Source: an uncultured Alphaproteobacteria bacterium
GTDB taxonomy: Bacteria > Pseudomonadota > Alphaproteobacteria > RF32 > CAG-239
NCBI GenBank assembly: GCA_934271715.1
Contig: CAKQRZ010000003.1
Coordinates: forward strand, 1-64,000
Direction of reading: 5' to 3'
Length of the DNA stretch: 64,000 nucleotides
The notes under the pieces are model-generated. The model ran no database searches, was not told the DNA's origin, and saw only the letters and a program-made list of their open reading frames with translations. Each line of letters begins with the position of its first letter. Position 1 is the first letter of the stretch. The translations under genes were made by a program, and so were the position numbers. Positions 1 through 8,365 of the stretch are shown one piece after another.

Positions 1-1
1 C

Positions 2-1315
2 TCTGAAAAATGCGAAATTGGCTGTAACAAAGGCACACGCTATAAATGTAAATCCGGCTACACCTATTCCGGCGGAAAATGCGTGGAGCAATGCGCAGCC
101 AGCGGTTATACTTTGACAAGCGCCAAAAACGAGAATTGCTACTCTTGTACGCCTTGCCAGTATGACACTTCTAAGTATAAATGCACAGAAAATGTTCAGA
201 GCAACTATCAGCTGGTAAACGGCGTATGCTCTAAAAAAACTACAGAATGTACCTACACATATTTTGAAGCTACCCCAAGCAACACTTGTGGAGCTAGCGG
301 TAATTTGGATAAAAACGATTCCTGCAAGCGTGGTACTTGTTGCTTTGCTGGGCTGTCTGGAGTTGAATCCATAGATATAAGAGGCGGTACAGGTTCAGTT
401 ATGCCTATTTATAACAAAATCAGCAACAAATCTGATTCTTGTGTTAGAAGTGGAACAACCTATTATGAAACATTGTGTACAGGTACGCCGGAAGGTCAAT
501 GCAATAAAACTTTTACACCGAACGGCTGTGTAAGCAGCGGTTACAATCATGGTTATGAGGTAAAAGGCACAAGATGGGGAACCTGTGGCTGTGATACGAC
601 AAGTGGAAAATATGATACTGCAGATGCTTGTCGTAAAGCAACAGGAAAAGGCTGTACATCTGTGAACTTCTGCTACAGAACTTGCGAATCACAAGGTTAC
701 TACTCAACAGAAAGCGCATGTAAAGCAAATCTGCCTAGCGGATACAAATGTGCATCACCTGGTAGTGCAGGCAATTCAAACTGCTATACTCGTTATCAAC
801 CTGGATTTGCTATCCGTTATGCAAGTTATCCAAAGAGAGCTTGGTACTGCTCTTATAATGGCGGAGGCGCTTCAATACAACAAAGATTCAGTGCTTGGCT
901 GGCAAAAGTTACAGTATCAAATGGTCACCATCAGCCGGGTGAAAGAGTTAAAACTATTGATGGTATCGACTATGGAGAATTATCTGATAAAGAACATCGT
1001 TATGAAGCCGGAACCTACTTTGTTTGTGCTTCAAACGGAGGTGGATATTCTACAGCAGTTGTTGGTGTAAGAAAAACTGTAGTGCAATCCACCAGAAGCG
1101 CAAACGGAGCAGACCCATCGAGACTCGTTTGCTTTGCTGATACAATATCTTCTCAATTTGACAACACAGAATGTCAAAAGTCTACAGCCTGGGGGGCAGG
1201 ATATAGCTGCAGGGAAGTAACCTTTAATGAAGGTGGATTATACTTAGTAGCCATCTATGGAGATAATGGTTATCTCGGAACTACAACCAATAAGTATAAT
1301 TGCCACAACCAATAA
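2..1315 (+). CDS. Cysteine-rich secreted/surface protein, 3' part (5' end outside window)
   Basis: The reading frame is open from base 2 to a TAA at 1313-1315, so the gene starts upstream of the window and the GTG at 83 is only an internal codon. The product is dense in cysteines arranged in short EGF-like modules (for example KNENCYSCTPC), followed by a different Cys-rich C-terminal region with Gly/Ser-rich stretches. The module around residues 30-80 closely matches the protein encoded at 50382-52067, at both DNA and protein level. The C-terminal halves of the two are unrelated. The disulfide-rich composition and the relative's signal peptide suggest an exported protein. Function is unknown. 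Confidence 0.75.
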   Translation, partial: SEKCEIGCNKGTRYKCKSGYTYSGGKCVEQCAASGYTLTSAKNENCYSCTPCQYDTSKYKCTENVQSNYQLVNGVCSKKTTECTYTYFEATPSNTCGASGNLDKNDSCKRGTCCFAGLSGVESIDIRGGTGSVMPIYNKISNKSDSCVRSGTTYYETLCTGTPEGQCNKTFTPNGCVSSGYNHGYEVKGTRWGTCGCDTTSGKYDTADACRKATGKGCTSVNFCYRTCESQGYYSTESACKANLPSGYKCASPGSAGNSNCYTRYQPGFAIRYASYPKRAWYCSYNGGGASIQQRFSAWLAKVTVSNGHHQPGERVKTIDGIDYGELSDKEHRYEAGTYFVCASNGGGYSTAVVGVRKTVVQSTRSANGADPSRLVCFADTISSQFDNTECQKSTAWGAGYSCREVTFNEGGLYLVAIYGDNGYLGTTTNKYNCHNQ

Positions 1316-1364
1316 ACAATCCGATTATTTTATAAGGAGGTATTAAATAACTTAGAAATATCAG

Positions 1365-1391
1365 AAAAGGCGGGGTGGATTTATCCCCGCC
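1365..1391 (+). terminator. Hairpin copy shared with the 52083 terminator
   Basis: The stem GGCGGGG (1369-1375) pairs with CCCCGCC (1385-1391). This 27-nt block is identical to the block at 52083-52109 downstream of the paralogous Cys-rich gene. Here the T-run is missing, so this copy may be a relic carried along with the gene when it was duplicated or recombined. Confidence 0.6.
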
Positions 1392-1461
1392 GAGCTGAAA
1401 TAAATTTTAAGGAGGTGGTGTAACACTTAAAAAAATATAAATCGTAAAGTCTAAATTAAAG

Positions 1462-1495
1462 CCGCAGTTCTCCCCCAAGTTTACTGCGGTTTTTT
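1462..1495 (+). terminator. Rho-independent terminator
   Basis: CCGCAGT (1462-1468) pairs with ACTGCGG (1483-1489) and is followed by a T6 run. It ends transcription of the Cys-rich gene. The 1316-1461 interval also has two AGGAGGT-like ribosome-binding-site sequences without a credible ORF. Confidence 0.75.
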
Positions 1496-1512
1496 GTTTG
1501 TGATAAAAATAT

Positions 1513-1541
1513 AACCGCCGTACTTACAAAGTATAGCGGTT
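1513..1541 (-). terminator. htpG terminator
   Basis: The inverted repeat AACCGC/GCGGTT, with extra GTAC/GTAT pairing, is followed on the minus strand by ATATTTTTAT. It lies just downstream of the htpG stop codon. Confidence 0.65.
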
Positions 1542-1566
1542 ATACAAACGTCAGGCTGCCGGAAAC

Positions 1567-3411
1567 TTATTTATTCCAACCGCGCAGGATATAGTCGCTC
1601 AGTTTTTCACTAAAGAACGAACTATCGCTAATCGCCTCGCCCTCAGATATTTTGGCTTGGTCAAGCAGCAAACGGCAAACTTCTTCCACCGTCGGACGTT
1701 CTTTGTCGTCAAACATACTGTCGGCTAATTTAATAATCAACGGATGGTATGGGTTTACTTCCAAAATACGCGAGCTGGCAAAGGCAGTCTGCTGCTGATG
1801 GTTACGCATTAAGCGCTCCAAGTGAATACTCATCTGTCCGCTTTCCACCGTCAAGCTAACCGGACTTTTAGTCAGTTTTTCAGTCGGAACAACTTTGCCG
1901 ACTTCATCCTTGAACAATTCCGCCATAAAATCGGTCAATTTTTTCAAACTGCCCTCATCGGCTTTCGGCTCTTTGCGTTCAAACTTCAAATCAACATCAG
2001 CCTGCGAAACATGCTTAATCGGATAACCTTTGAAGTTAGTTAAGGTCTGAACCCAAAATTCATCAATCGGGTCTGTCAGCAGCAAAACTTCCAAACCTTT
2101 TTCTTTGAATGCCTCCAGCTGCGGATTGTTGCGCAAAGTCGGAATGTCATCGCCGGTAATATAATAAATGGTGGTCTGCCCCTCTTTAACGCGAGAGATG
2201 TACTCATCAAGCGAGGTCAGTTTATCCTCGGAATTGGTTGAATAAAAACGCGAAAGTTCGGCAATTTCCACACGATTTGTCGGGTCTTCATAAATTCCCT
2301 CTTTAAACGCCATACCAAAGTTTTTCCAAAACTTCATATAATCGTCATAATCTTCCGAGCGTTTTTTCAACTCTTTCAAAATACGAGAAACCGTTCCGCT
2401 GCGAATTTTGGCAATCAAAGCATTTTGCTGCAGCATTTCACGAGAAATATTCAGCGGCAAATCGGCGCTGTCAATAATTCCTTTCACAAAGCGCAGGTAG
2501 GCAGGCATCAAATCATCAACTTTATCCGAGATAAACACGCGGTTGACATAAAGTTTCAGGCTTTGCTGTCTGTCCGGCTGGAACAAGTCATAAGGAGCTT
2601 CGGACGGAATAAACAGCAATCCGGTGTATTCTATGCTTCCCTCCGCTTTGAAATGCAAACGCATCCACGGCGTATCAAAGTTGCGGGAAATATGGTGATA
2701 AAATTCGTTGTATTGGTCATCGGTAATTTCCGCTTTGTTCTTAGTCCACAGCGCCGAACCGGTATTTACAGTTTCTTCGCCGGCTTTGCCCAAGTCCAAA
2801 ACAATCGGATAGTTTATATGGTCGGAATAGGTGCGGATGATATGGCGCAGATAAATCGTGTCGGTAAAGTCTTTGGCGTCATCTTTCAGAAACAGCTTGA
2901 TATCCGTACCGCTCTTTTCTTTTTCCGCTTCTTCAATCTCAAAACCGTCAACGCCGTTGGAAATCCATTTATAAGCCTGCTCTTCCCCTGCTCTCTTGGT
3001 GGTAACTTCAACCTTGCTTGCCACCATAAAAGCGGAATAAAAGCCCACACCGAACTTGCCGATTAAATCAACAACCGAGCCGTTATCCTTAGCGTTGTTG
3101 ACAAAGTCCGCCGTGCCGGATTTGGCGATTGTGCTTAAATGATTAACCAAATCTTCTTTATTCATACCAATACCGTTATCGCTGATGGTCAGAGTGTTTT
3201 CCTCGGCGTTAGGCGTGATGATAATCTTAAACTCGCCGTTATTTTTGGTAACTTCCGGTTTCATCAACGAATAATAGCGCAGCTTGTCGCACGCATCGCT
3301 GGCGTTGGAAATCAGTTCGCGCAGAAAAATATATTTTTCCGAATACAGCGAGTTAATCACAATATCCAGCAACTTGCTGACTTCGGTTTTAAACTTTTGT
3401 TTTTTACTCAT
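1567..3411 (-). CDS. htpG: Chaperone protein HtpG (Hsp90)
   Basis: This is a 614-residue protein, the usual length for bacterial Hsp90. The N-terminal GHKL ATPase motifs are intact: ELISNASDACDKLRY near residues 34-48, ISDNGIGM (ATP-lid aspartate) near 76-83, and GKFGVGFYSAFMV near 117-129. The middle domain contains the expected NISREMLQ motif and the C-terminal dimerisation domain follows. It is a cytosolic ATP-dependent chaperone for late folding and stress protection. The start is supported by AGGGAG about 9 nt upstream of the ATG. It is transcribed alone, toward the Cys-rich gene. Confidence 0.97.
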   Translation of the reverse strand: MSKKQKFKTEVSKLLDIVINSLYSEKYIFLRELISNASDACDKLRYYSLMKPEVTKNNGEFKIIITPNAEENTLTISDNGIGMNKEDLVNHLSTIAKSGTADFVNNAKDNGSVVDLIGKFGVGFYSAFMVASKVEVTTKRAGEEQAYKWISNGVDGFEIEEAEKEKSGTDIKLFLKDDAKDFTDTIYLRHIIRTYSDHINYPIVLDLGKAGEETVNTGSALWTKNKAEITDDQYNEFYHHISRNFDTPWMRLHFKAEGSIEYTGLLFIPSEAPYDLFQPDRQQSLKLYVNRVFISDKVDDLMPAYLRFVKGIIDSADLPLNISREMLQQNALIAKIRSGTVSRILKELKKRSEDYDDYMKFWKNFGMAFKEGIYEDPTNRVEIAELSRFYSTNSEDKLTSLDEYISRVKEGQTTIYYITGDDIPTLRNNPQLEAFKEKGLEVLLLTDPIDEFWVQTLTNFKGYPIKHVSQADVDLKFERKEPKADEGSLKKLTDFMAELFKDEVGKVVPTEKLTKSPVSLTVESGQMSIHLERLMRNHQQQTAFASSRILEVNPYHPLIIKLADSMFDDKERPTVEEVCRLLLDQAKISEGEAISDSSFFSEKLSDYILRGWNK

Positions 3412-3460
3412 GGTTATTTCTCCCTCTAAAACTACTTATTTATATGGGATTTTATAACCG

Positions 3461-3499
3461 CCGGCGCAAGAGGCAAATCTAAATTTTCTGCTGCGCCGG
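3461..3499 (-). terminator. Stem-loop between murA and htpG
   Basis: CCGGCGCA (3461-3468) pairs with TGCGCCGG (3492-3499). It sits immediately after the murA stop codon on the minus strand. There is no strong T-run after it, so it may act as an mRNA 3' end or a weak terminator. Confidence 0.5.
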
Positions 3500-3507
3500 T
3501 TAAAAAA

Positions 3508-4800
3508 CTAATCGCTTTCTTTTATACGTTCTATATTTGCCCCCACGGCTTTAAACTTTTCTTCCAGATGTTCGTAACCGCGATCAAGATGATATACACG
3601 GTTGACTATGGTCTCGCCCTCTGCCACCAAACCGGCCAAAATCAGAGCAAATGAAGCCCGTAAATCCGTTGACATCACCGGCGCGCCGGAAAGCTTTTTC
3701 ACTCCGCGTACAATGGCTGAAGCGTGACCGTGAACATTGATGTTTGCGCCCATACGAATCAGCTCCGGAACGTGCATAAAGCGATTTTCCCAAATGCTTT
3801 CCGTAACCATAGCCGCGCCGTTGGCCACACACATCAAAGCCATAAACTGCGCCTGTAAATCGGTTGGAAACCCAGGATAATAGTCAGTATAAATATCCAC
3901 ACCCTGCAAATCCGCATGCTGAGCGTCTACAATAATGCCGCTTGCCATGCGTTCTACTGTTGCACCGGCTTTCTGCAAAATATCCAGCGGACATTGCAGA
4001 TAGTCGGCGTTGGCGTTTACCAGCTCCAAGCGCCCATGAGTAATGGCTGCAGCGACAGCGTATGAACCGGCTTCAATCCGGTCATTGATAATTTCATGAG
4101 TTACACCATGCAATTTATCCACGCCATGAATAGTCAGAGTAGATGTATTTGCGCCCTCAATATTTGCCCCCATTTTATTCAAAATATCAATAAGGTCGGC
4201 AATTTCCGGCTCTTTGGCGGCGTTTTCAATAACGGTTTCGCCCTCGGCTAAAGTCGCTGCCATCAAAATGTTGCAAGTTGCGCCGACAGAGGCTGAATGA
4301 AAAGTGATGTGCGCGCCTTTTAAGCGGTCTTTAACATCGGCAATAACATAGCCGTTTTTAATTTCTATATGCGCGCCCATCTGCTCAAGCGAACTCAAAT
4401 GAATATCCATCGGACGAGCGCCGATAGCGCACCCCCCCGGCAAAGAAAGTTCAACATGACGGTATTTTGTCAGCAACGGACCTAAAACATAATACGATGC
4501 CCGCATTTTCCGCACATAATCATAAGGTGCAACAAGGCTGGTCGGCTTTGGAGTATAATAGGTAAAAGTCTGGGTAATATGCCCATTCAACTCTTCTTGC
4601 TTGCCCTCAATCTGCGTGCCGATTTGCTGCAGCAGCAAATTAAGCGAGGCAATATCCGAAAGAATCGGTAAATTACGCAAAGTCACCGGCTCATCGGTCA
4701 GCAGCGAAGCGCAAATAATCGGCAATGCAGTATTTTTGGCGCCGCTGATAAAAACTTTGCCAAACAGCGGATTTCCGCCGATAATCTTGATTTTATCCAT
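3508..4800 (-). CDS. murA: UDP-N-acetylglucosamine 1-carboxyvinyltransferase
   Basis: The 430-residue product performs the first committed step of peptidoglycan synthesis, transferring enolpyruvate from PEP to UDP-GlcNAc in the cytosol. GAKNTALP near residue 21 supplies the conserved lysine and asparagine, and LPGGCAIGARPMD carries the catalytic cysteine. The Asp in the DYYPGFPTDLQ stretch is also present. The catalytic-loop codons include a G7 run (minus strand; 4432-4438). The start codon overlaps the stop of a 49-residue ORF (ATGGATAA), indicating translational coupling. Confidence 0.97.
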   Translation of the reverse strand: MDKIKIIGGNPLFGKVFISGAKNTALPIICASLLTDEPVTLRNLPILSDIASLNLLLQQIGTQIEGKQEELNGHITQTFTYYTPKPTSLVAPYDYVRKMRASYYVLGPLLTKYRHVELSLPGGCAIGARPMDIHLSSLEQMGAHIEIKNGYVIADVKDRLKGAHITFHSASVGATCNILMAATLAEGETVIENAAKEPEIADLIDILNKMGANIEGANTSTLTIHGVDKLHGVTHEIINDRIEAGSYAVAAAITHGRLELVNANADYLQCPLDILQKAGATVERMASGIIVDAQHADLQGVDIYTDYYPGFPTDLQAQFMALMCVANGAAMVTESIWENRFMHVPELIRMGANINVHGHASAIVRGVKKLSGAPVMSTDLRASFALILAGLVAEGETIVNRVYHLDRGYEHLEEKFKAVGANIERIKESD

Positions 4801-4942
4801 TGTTTTGCTCCTTTTCCTGTTTGCGGCGATTTAATTCTTCTTGCTGTTTTTTGCGCTTTTGCAGATTCTTTTGCAAAGCTTTGGCTTCTTTTTCAAAACG
4901 CAGCTGCTGCGCCGATTTTTTTGGGTTCTTAGACGCTGACAT
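4793..4942 (-). CDS. Small Lys/Gln-rich protein upstream of murA
   Basis: This 49-residue ORF (MSASKNPKKSAQQLRFEKEA...) begins with ATG at 4942, preceded by AAGGAG at good spacing. Its TAA overlaps the murA start by 8 nt. The sequence is almost entirely charged and predicted to be one helix or coiled coil (repeated K, E, Q). The coupling to murA and the strong ribosome-binding site support it as a real gene. Its role is unknown; it could serve mainly as a leader cistron for murA. Confidence 0.65.
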   Translation of the reverse strand: MSASKNPKKSAQQLRFEKEAKALQKNLQKRKKQQEELNRRKQEKEQNNG

Positions 4943-5118
4943 GGTAACTCTCCTTAAAATGATTATGCTTAATCATAAAAAATTAAACTCAAAAAGCCTA
5001 GTAAAATCTTGTTTTATAAACATCTTAAAAATTATTTGAAATTTTTTTACAAAAATATGAAAAAAGTTCTTGCATTTTATTTTTTTATGGGTTATTAAAT
5101 AACCTGTTCGTAGATGAT

Positions 5119-5193
5119 GCGGGTATAGCTCAGGGGTAGAGCGCAACCTTGCCAAGGTTGATGTCGTGGGTCCGAATCCCATTGCCCGCTCCA
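5119..5193 (+). tRNA. tRNA-Gly (anticodon GCC)
   Basis: The 75-nt sequence folds as a cloverleaf. The acceptor stem is GCGGGTA with TGCCCGC, the D-arm is GCTC/GAGC, and the anticodon stem AACCT/AGGTT encloses the loop with GCC. The T-arm GTGGG/CCCAC follows, then an encoded CCA at 5191-5193. The 3' half is the insertion site of the two islands downstream. Confidence 0.97.
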
Positions 5194-5199
5194 ATTTAT
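5149..5199 (+). repeat. Attachment-site copy 1 (att in tRNA-Gly 3' half)
   Basis: These 51 bp, from the anticodon stem to just past the CCA, recur at 13184-13234 with one mismatch (G to A in the acceptor-stem region). The last 20 bp of the tRNA end recur again at 33090-33109. This is the pattern left by site-specific integration into a tRNA gene. Confidence 0.85.
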
Positions 5200-5272
5200 T
5201 TAGTGAAATCAAACACTTATAAAAATGATTTTTAGAGAGGAATTCGCATCCTCTCTTTTTTTGTGCAAAAAG

Positions 5273-5516
5273 TTTTTACACACTTACTATTCTTTTATTT
5301 CAAAGACTTAAAGCCTATTAACACAACGACACCAACCTATGTTTTGCACACTTTTTTACACACTTTTGTGTAAAAATCCGTAATTTTTTTTACACAACCT
5401 TCATTTGAAGGCAATTTGTTGTTCATATTTGACCGCCTTTGCGCATAAAAAAAGGCTCCTAAAAAAGGAGTCGCTAACATTGTTTTGACTATTTGTGTAA
5501 AATGCTTTTTTACACA
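5273..5516. repeat. Repeated TTTTTACACA boxes beside integrase A
   Basis: TTTTTACACA occurs at 5273, 5353, about 5386 and 5507. The reverse complement TGTGTAAAAA occurs at 5367, making a palindrome with the 5353 copy (5353-5376). A shorter TGTGTAA lies at 5494. They fill the interval between the att copy and the integrase gene, where tyrosine integrases usually have their arm-type binding sites. That role is inferred from position. Confidence 0.5.
5447..5473 (-). terminator. Integrase A terminator
   Basis: On the minus strand the stem CTCCT/AGGAG is followed by CCTTTTTTTAT, 40-60 nt after the integrase stop codon. Confidence 0.6.
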
Positions 5517-6763
5517 GCAACCTGTATCGGTTTGATAAACAATTGCTTCATATCCGCCAAATGCGATGATTGGTCGTAATATTGCTCAATCATTTTAGCA
5601 CTTGTTCCGCATTGCTTGGCTATTGTCAAAGTCGGAGTTTCATTTTGAACCAAAGATGTGATGTAATAATGGCGGAACGAATACAGTACTTTGTTGTTGA
5701 TATGTTTTATACCGCAACGGTCAAGCAATCTTCTAAAACCATTGTCAAACTCTTTAACCGCCTTAATTTCATAGTGATTTTTCGTTTCATTGCCATTGCA
5801 AAGGCTAATAATGTTTATGTCTTCATCATTGAACGGCAAATTATGCTGACGACAAAATTCTTTTTGCTGCTGATAAAGATTGTTCAGCAACTTAACCAAA
5901 TTCGGCGATAATGCAATGTTGCGCTTGTTGTTCTGTTTGCGGCTGTACACATTGACAAACAAACCGCCTTCTCCATAATCAGCGACATAGTTTTTCCAAG
6001 TCAGCGCACGCAATTCCACCGGACGAATACCTGTTTCGTACAGAATGCTGATATAATTATAAAGTAGTTCTTTACGCCGTCTGTTGTGCTGATTAACCTC
6101 GTTTTTAATCTCTTGCTGCAAGGTACTGAAAATCAACTTTACTTCATCAGATGTGAAAGCGTCTCGTTTGCCTGACAGGTCTTCAAATATTGGATTTCCA
6201 TCGTCATCATAACGGTTTTCTTTGCTTTTGATTGTCGGCAAAGTCAGTTGTTTTTTAATTCTTCCGGTTGTGTAGCACCAATTCAAAAACGCCCGGAGCG
6301 TGTTATTTTCACGGATTATGGTTGCGGGTTTTGCGTATTGATGAGTTCTCGTGGATTTTTTCTCACGGCGATATTCCACATATTTAATCAAGTCCAAATT
6401 GGTAAGTTCACTAATATCCCTAATTTTGCGGCGATTGCCGATAGTTTCGCTAAAATACGGAATAAACAGCCGATTCATATATTCTTTGTGCTGCGGATTG
6501 TTTGTCATTGCAATAAAGTCTTCGGCGTTCTTTTTGAAACTCTTTTTATCTAAACCGTTGGGCGTATAATCCGCCAAATATCCCAAGTATAACTCTCTTG
6601 CTCGTTTCAAAGCAGTTTTTTCATCATAGGTCTTCAAAGATTGGCGGACAATCTCACCAGTCAAATCTTTGCTCATATAATACTGATAACTGTTGCCTCT
6701 TTTAATAACGGTATAACCGTCAAATTTCATTTTTTCTTGCTGATTTTTTACCCTTTCTTTCAT
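5510..6763 (-). CDS. Tyrosine recombinase/integrase of island A
   Basis: This 417-residue protein has an N-terminal DNA-binding region, a SAM-like core-binding domain near residues 55-150, and a C-terminal catalytic domain. The catalytic boxes are ETGIRPVELRALTW (first Arg), YSFRHYYIT (the second Arg, with Tyr where the box usually has its first His) and QYYDQSSH (nucleophilic Tyr). It lies about 310 bp from tRNA-Gly and is transcribed toward it, the standard arrangement for an integrase using the tRNA as attachment site. It probably mediates integration and excision of the segment ending at 13234. Confidence 0.9.
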   Translation of the reverse strand: MKERVKNQQEKMKFDGYTVIKRGNSYQYYMSKDLTGEIVRQSLKTYDEKTALKRARELYLGYLADYTPNGLDKKSFKKNAEDFIAMTNNPQHKEYMNRLFIPYFSETIGNRRKIRDISELTNLDLIKYVEYRREKKSTRTHQYAKPATIIRENNTLRAFLNWCYTTGRIKKQLTLPTIKSKENRYDDDGNPIFEDLSGKRDAFTSDEVKLIFSTLQQEIKNEVNQHNRRRKELLYNYISILYETGIRPVELRALTWKNYVADYGEGGLFVNVYSRKQNNKRNIALSPNLVKLLNNLYQQQKEFCRQHNLPFNDEDINIISLCNGNETKNHYEIKAVKEFDNGFRRLLDRCGIKHINNKVLYSFRHYYITSLVQNETPTLTIAKQCGTSAKMIEQYYDQSSHLADMKQLFIKPIQVAV

Positions 6764-7605
6764 ATTAAATTAAACCTCATTCACTAATTGTTGTAGAATA
6801 ATTCTCGCGTCTCATTCTATGCCTAAATTATACAGCAAATCCGGCAAAAAGTCAAACTAAATATCTGATTCAAGAAGGAAAAAACATTTTTAATTAAAAG
6901 TGAAAACATATATATAGTCAATTATTAGAAGCAAAAAGCATTTAGTAAAAATTGCAAAATAACTGGATGTTATGATAAGATGATAAATAGAAATGACATA
7001 CCAATTGCAGCAAAACTGCATTGCAAAAACGGGGAAACAGGCTCTTTTATGAGCACTCTCAAGCAGAGAACGAACTGAAAACCTACGAAGTCTAATCCAT
7101 TGGTATTAGCACCGCAAAATAACCCCTCCAAAGGCGGCCGGCGGAATATAAATAGGGCACGGCTGATGATGTCAGTTAGAAATATGAGGCTCTGTCTGTG
7201 CTCATTGACAACCTCGGCTTGATATGGTTTAGTTCTTGTTTGGACTATATCAAGTGCCAACCGAAAAAGCAGGAATGAAGGCACGTATCGGCGGTTTTGC
7301 GTGTTGTAAGGCATTATACTTACTATATCCGAAACAAGAAAGCAAACTCAGGCTGAAATGCTGTTGTTCTTTATTTTACCTCGGCTTTGAGGTAAAAAGA
7401 GCAAATCTAAACTGAAATACTCAAAATATTGCATTAAACAATTGTTTTCCCAAACAATAAAAAAAAATTCATAGCAGCCAATCTCTGATTGGTGCTATTC
7501 GCTGAAATGCTGATTTCAGCGTTAAATCCATTAAAAATATTGCAAAAACAAAACCTAACAAGTTGTTATAATAAATAATTGTATAACAAATTTAAGGATA
7601 AGAAG
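6764..7605. other. Gene-poor interval with a GC-richer block and three strong hairpins
   Basis: No gene is assigned with confidence. Bases about 6990-7320 are visibly richer in G+C than the AT-rich flanks. Their minus strand encodes an open 114-residue frame (6970-7314) with no motif I recognise and no clear ribosome-binding site. Three stem-loops follow: TTTTACCTC/GAGGTAAAA (7374-7397), ATAGCA-GCCAATC/GATTGG-TGCTAT (7471-7498) and CGCTGAAAT/ATTTCAGCG (7500-7521). The last two sit just upstream of the ankyrin gene and may terminate transcription from the left or be parts of an RNA gene. Confidence 0.4.
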
Positions 7606-8157
7606 ATGCTGAAAAAATACAATCCGGAACATAATGAATATGTTAACTACATACCGCTGGAAAGTTATGCGGAAATGAAAGAGGAAATAGATAAACTGAA
7701 CGAAAGGCTGAAAAATACGCCGGTGATGGAAAAATTGCCATTTGATGACGAGCAAGCCGAAGTCATTGACATAAACAACTTGGCGGAAATTGAACCATAT
7801 TTTGCCGATAAAAACATCAATATGGATGCGCCGGTTAATAACCGAATGGCGAGTTTTTTGCTGGTGGCGGCTTATTTTTGCAAGAATATTGAGGTCATCA
7901 AATTTTTGGTAAAACGAGGCTCATCCATCAACAAAACCGATGTGTTCGGCTTTAACGCCGTTATGTCGGTGGTTCTGAATGAAAATATGGAAGTTGATAC
8001 CAAAATAAAAACTATTGAATTTTTGGCAGACAGCGGCTGTGATATCAATTGGATGACCTGTTTGGGCGAAACGGCTTTGACAATGGCGTTAGCCAAAGCG
8101 GATGTAAAAATTGCCAACTTTTTATTAGATAAAGGAGCGGTTTTGTATAAGAAATAG
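7606..8157 (+). CDS. Ankyrin-repeat protein
   Basis: The ATG at 7606 is preceded by AAGGA with 7-nt spacing and is preferred over a TTG at 7579, giving 183 residues. Residues about 25-45 form a charged helix. The C-terminal two thirds contain three ankyrin-type repeats (NRMASFLLVAAYF..EVIKFLVKRG, FGFNAVMSVVL..KTIEFLADSG, LGETALTMALAKADVKIANFLLDKG). No signal peptide is seen, so it is probably cytosolic and mediates protein-protein contacts. It is the first cargo gene after the integrase in island A. Confidence 0.75.
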   Translation: MLKKYNPEHNEYVNYIPLESYAEMKEEIDKLNERLKNTPVMEKLPFDDEQAEVIDINNLAEIEPYFADKNINMDAPVNNRMASFLLVAAYFCKNIEVIKFLVKRGSSINKTDVFGFNAVMSVVLNENMEVDTKIKTIEFLADSGCDINWMTCLGETALTMALAKADVKIANFLLDKGAVLYKK

Positions 8158-8210
8158 ATAAATACTTATGTTGAAAAACAAATTGAAGTCTTTTGCAAAT
8201 GTTGTATGAA

Positions 8211-8236
8211 ACAGCGCAGAAATGTGCTGTTTTTTG
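8211..8236 (+). terminator. Terminator after the ankyrin gene
   Basis: ACAGCGCA pairs with TGTGCTGT and is followed by a T-run. The remaining bases up to 8365 are AT-rich and probably hold the promoter of the restriction-modification pair. Confidence 0.6.
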
Positions 8237-8365
8237 TTATTTCCTACTTTTATTTCCCATCAACGCCGCTTTTTAGATTTTTAATCATAAAATGAACAAA
8301 AAAAATAAAATTTTAACACATAGTATATAATATATTTCAAAAGTTGTAATAATGAAAGTTTAGTA

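Noticed and set aside
4432..4438. G7 run (minus strand) in murA as a phase-variation tract
   Set aside because: murA is essential and the run encodes the conserved PGG beside the catalytic cysteine, so slippage would be lethal; the run is explained by the protein motif.
4973..5212. Minus-strand ORF of 79 codons (and a similar one at 13038-13301)
   Set aside because: Both are translations of the complement of the tRNA-Gly sequence or its attachment copy (the MGFGPTTSTLA string), not proteins.
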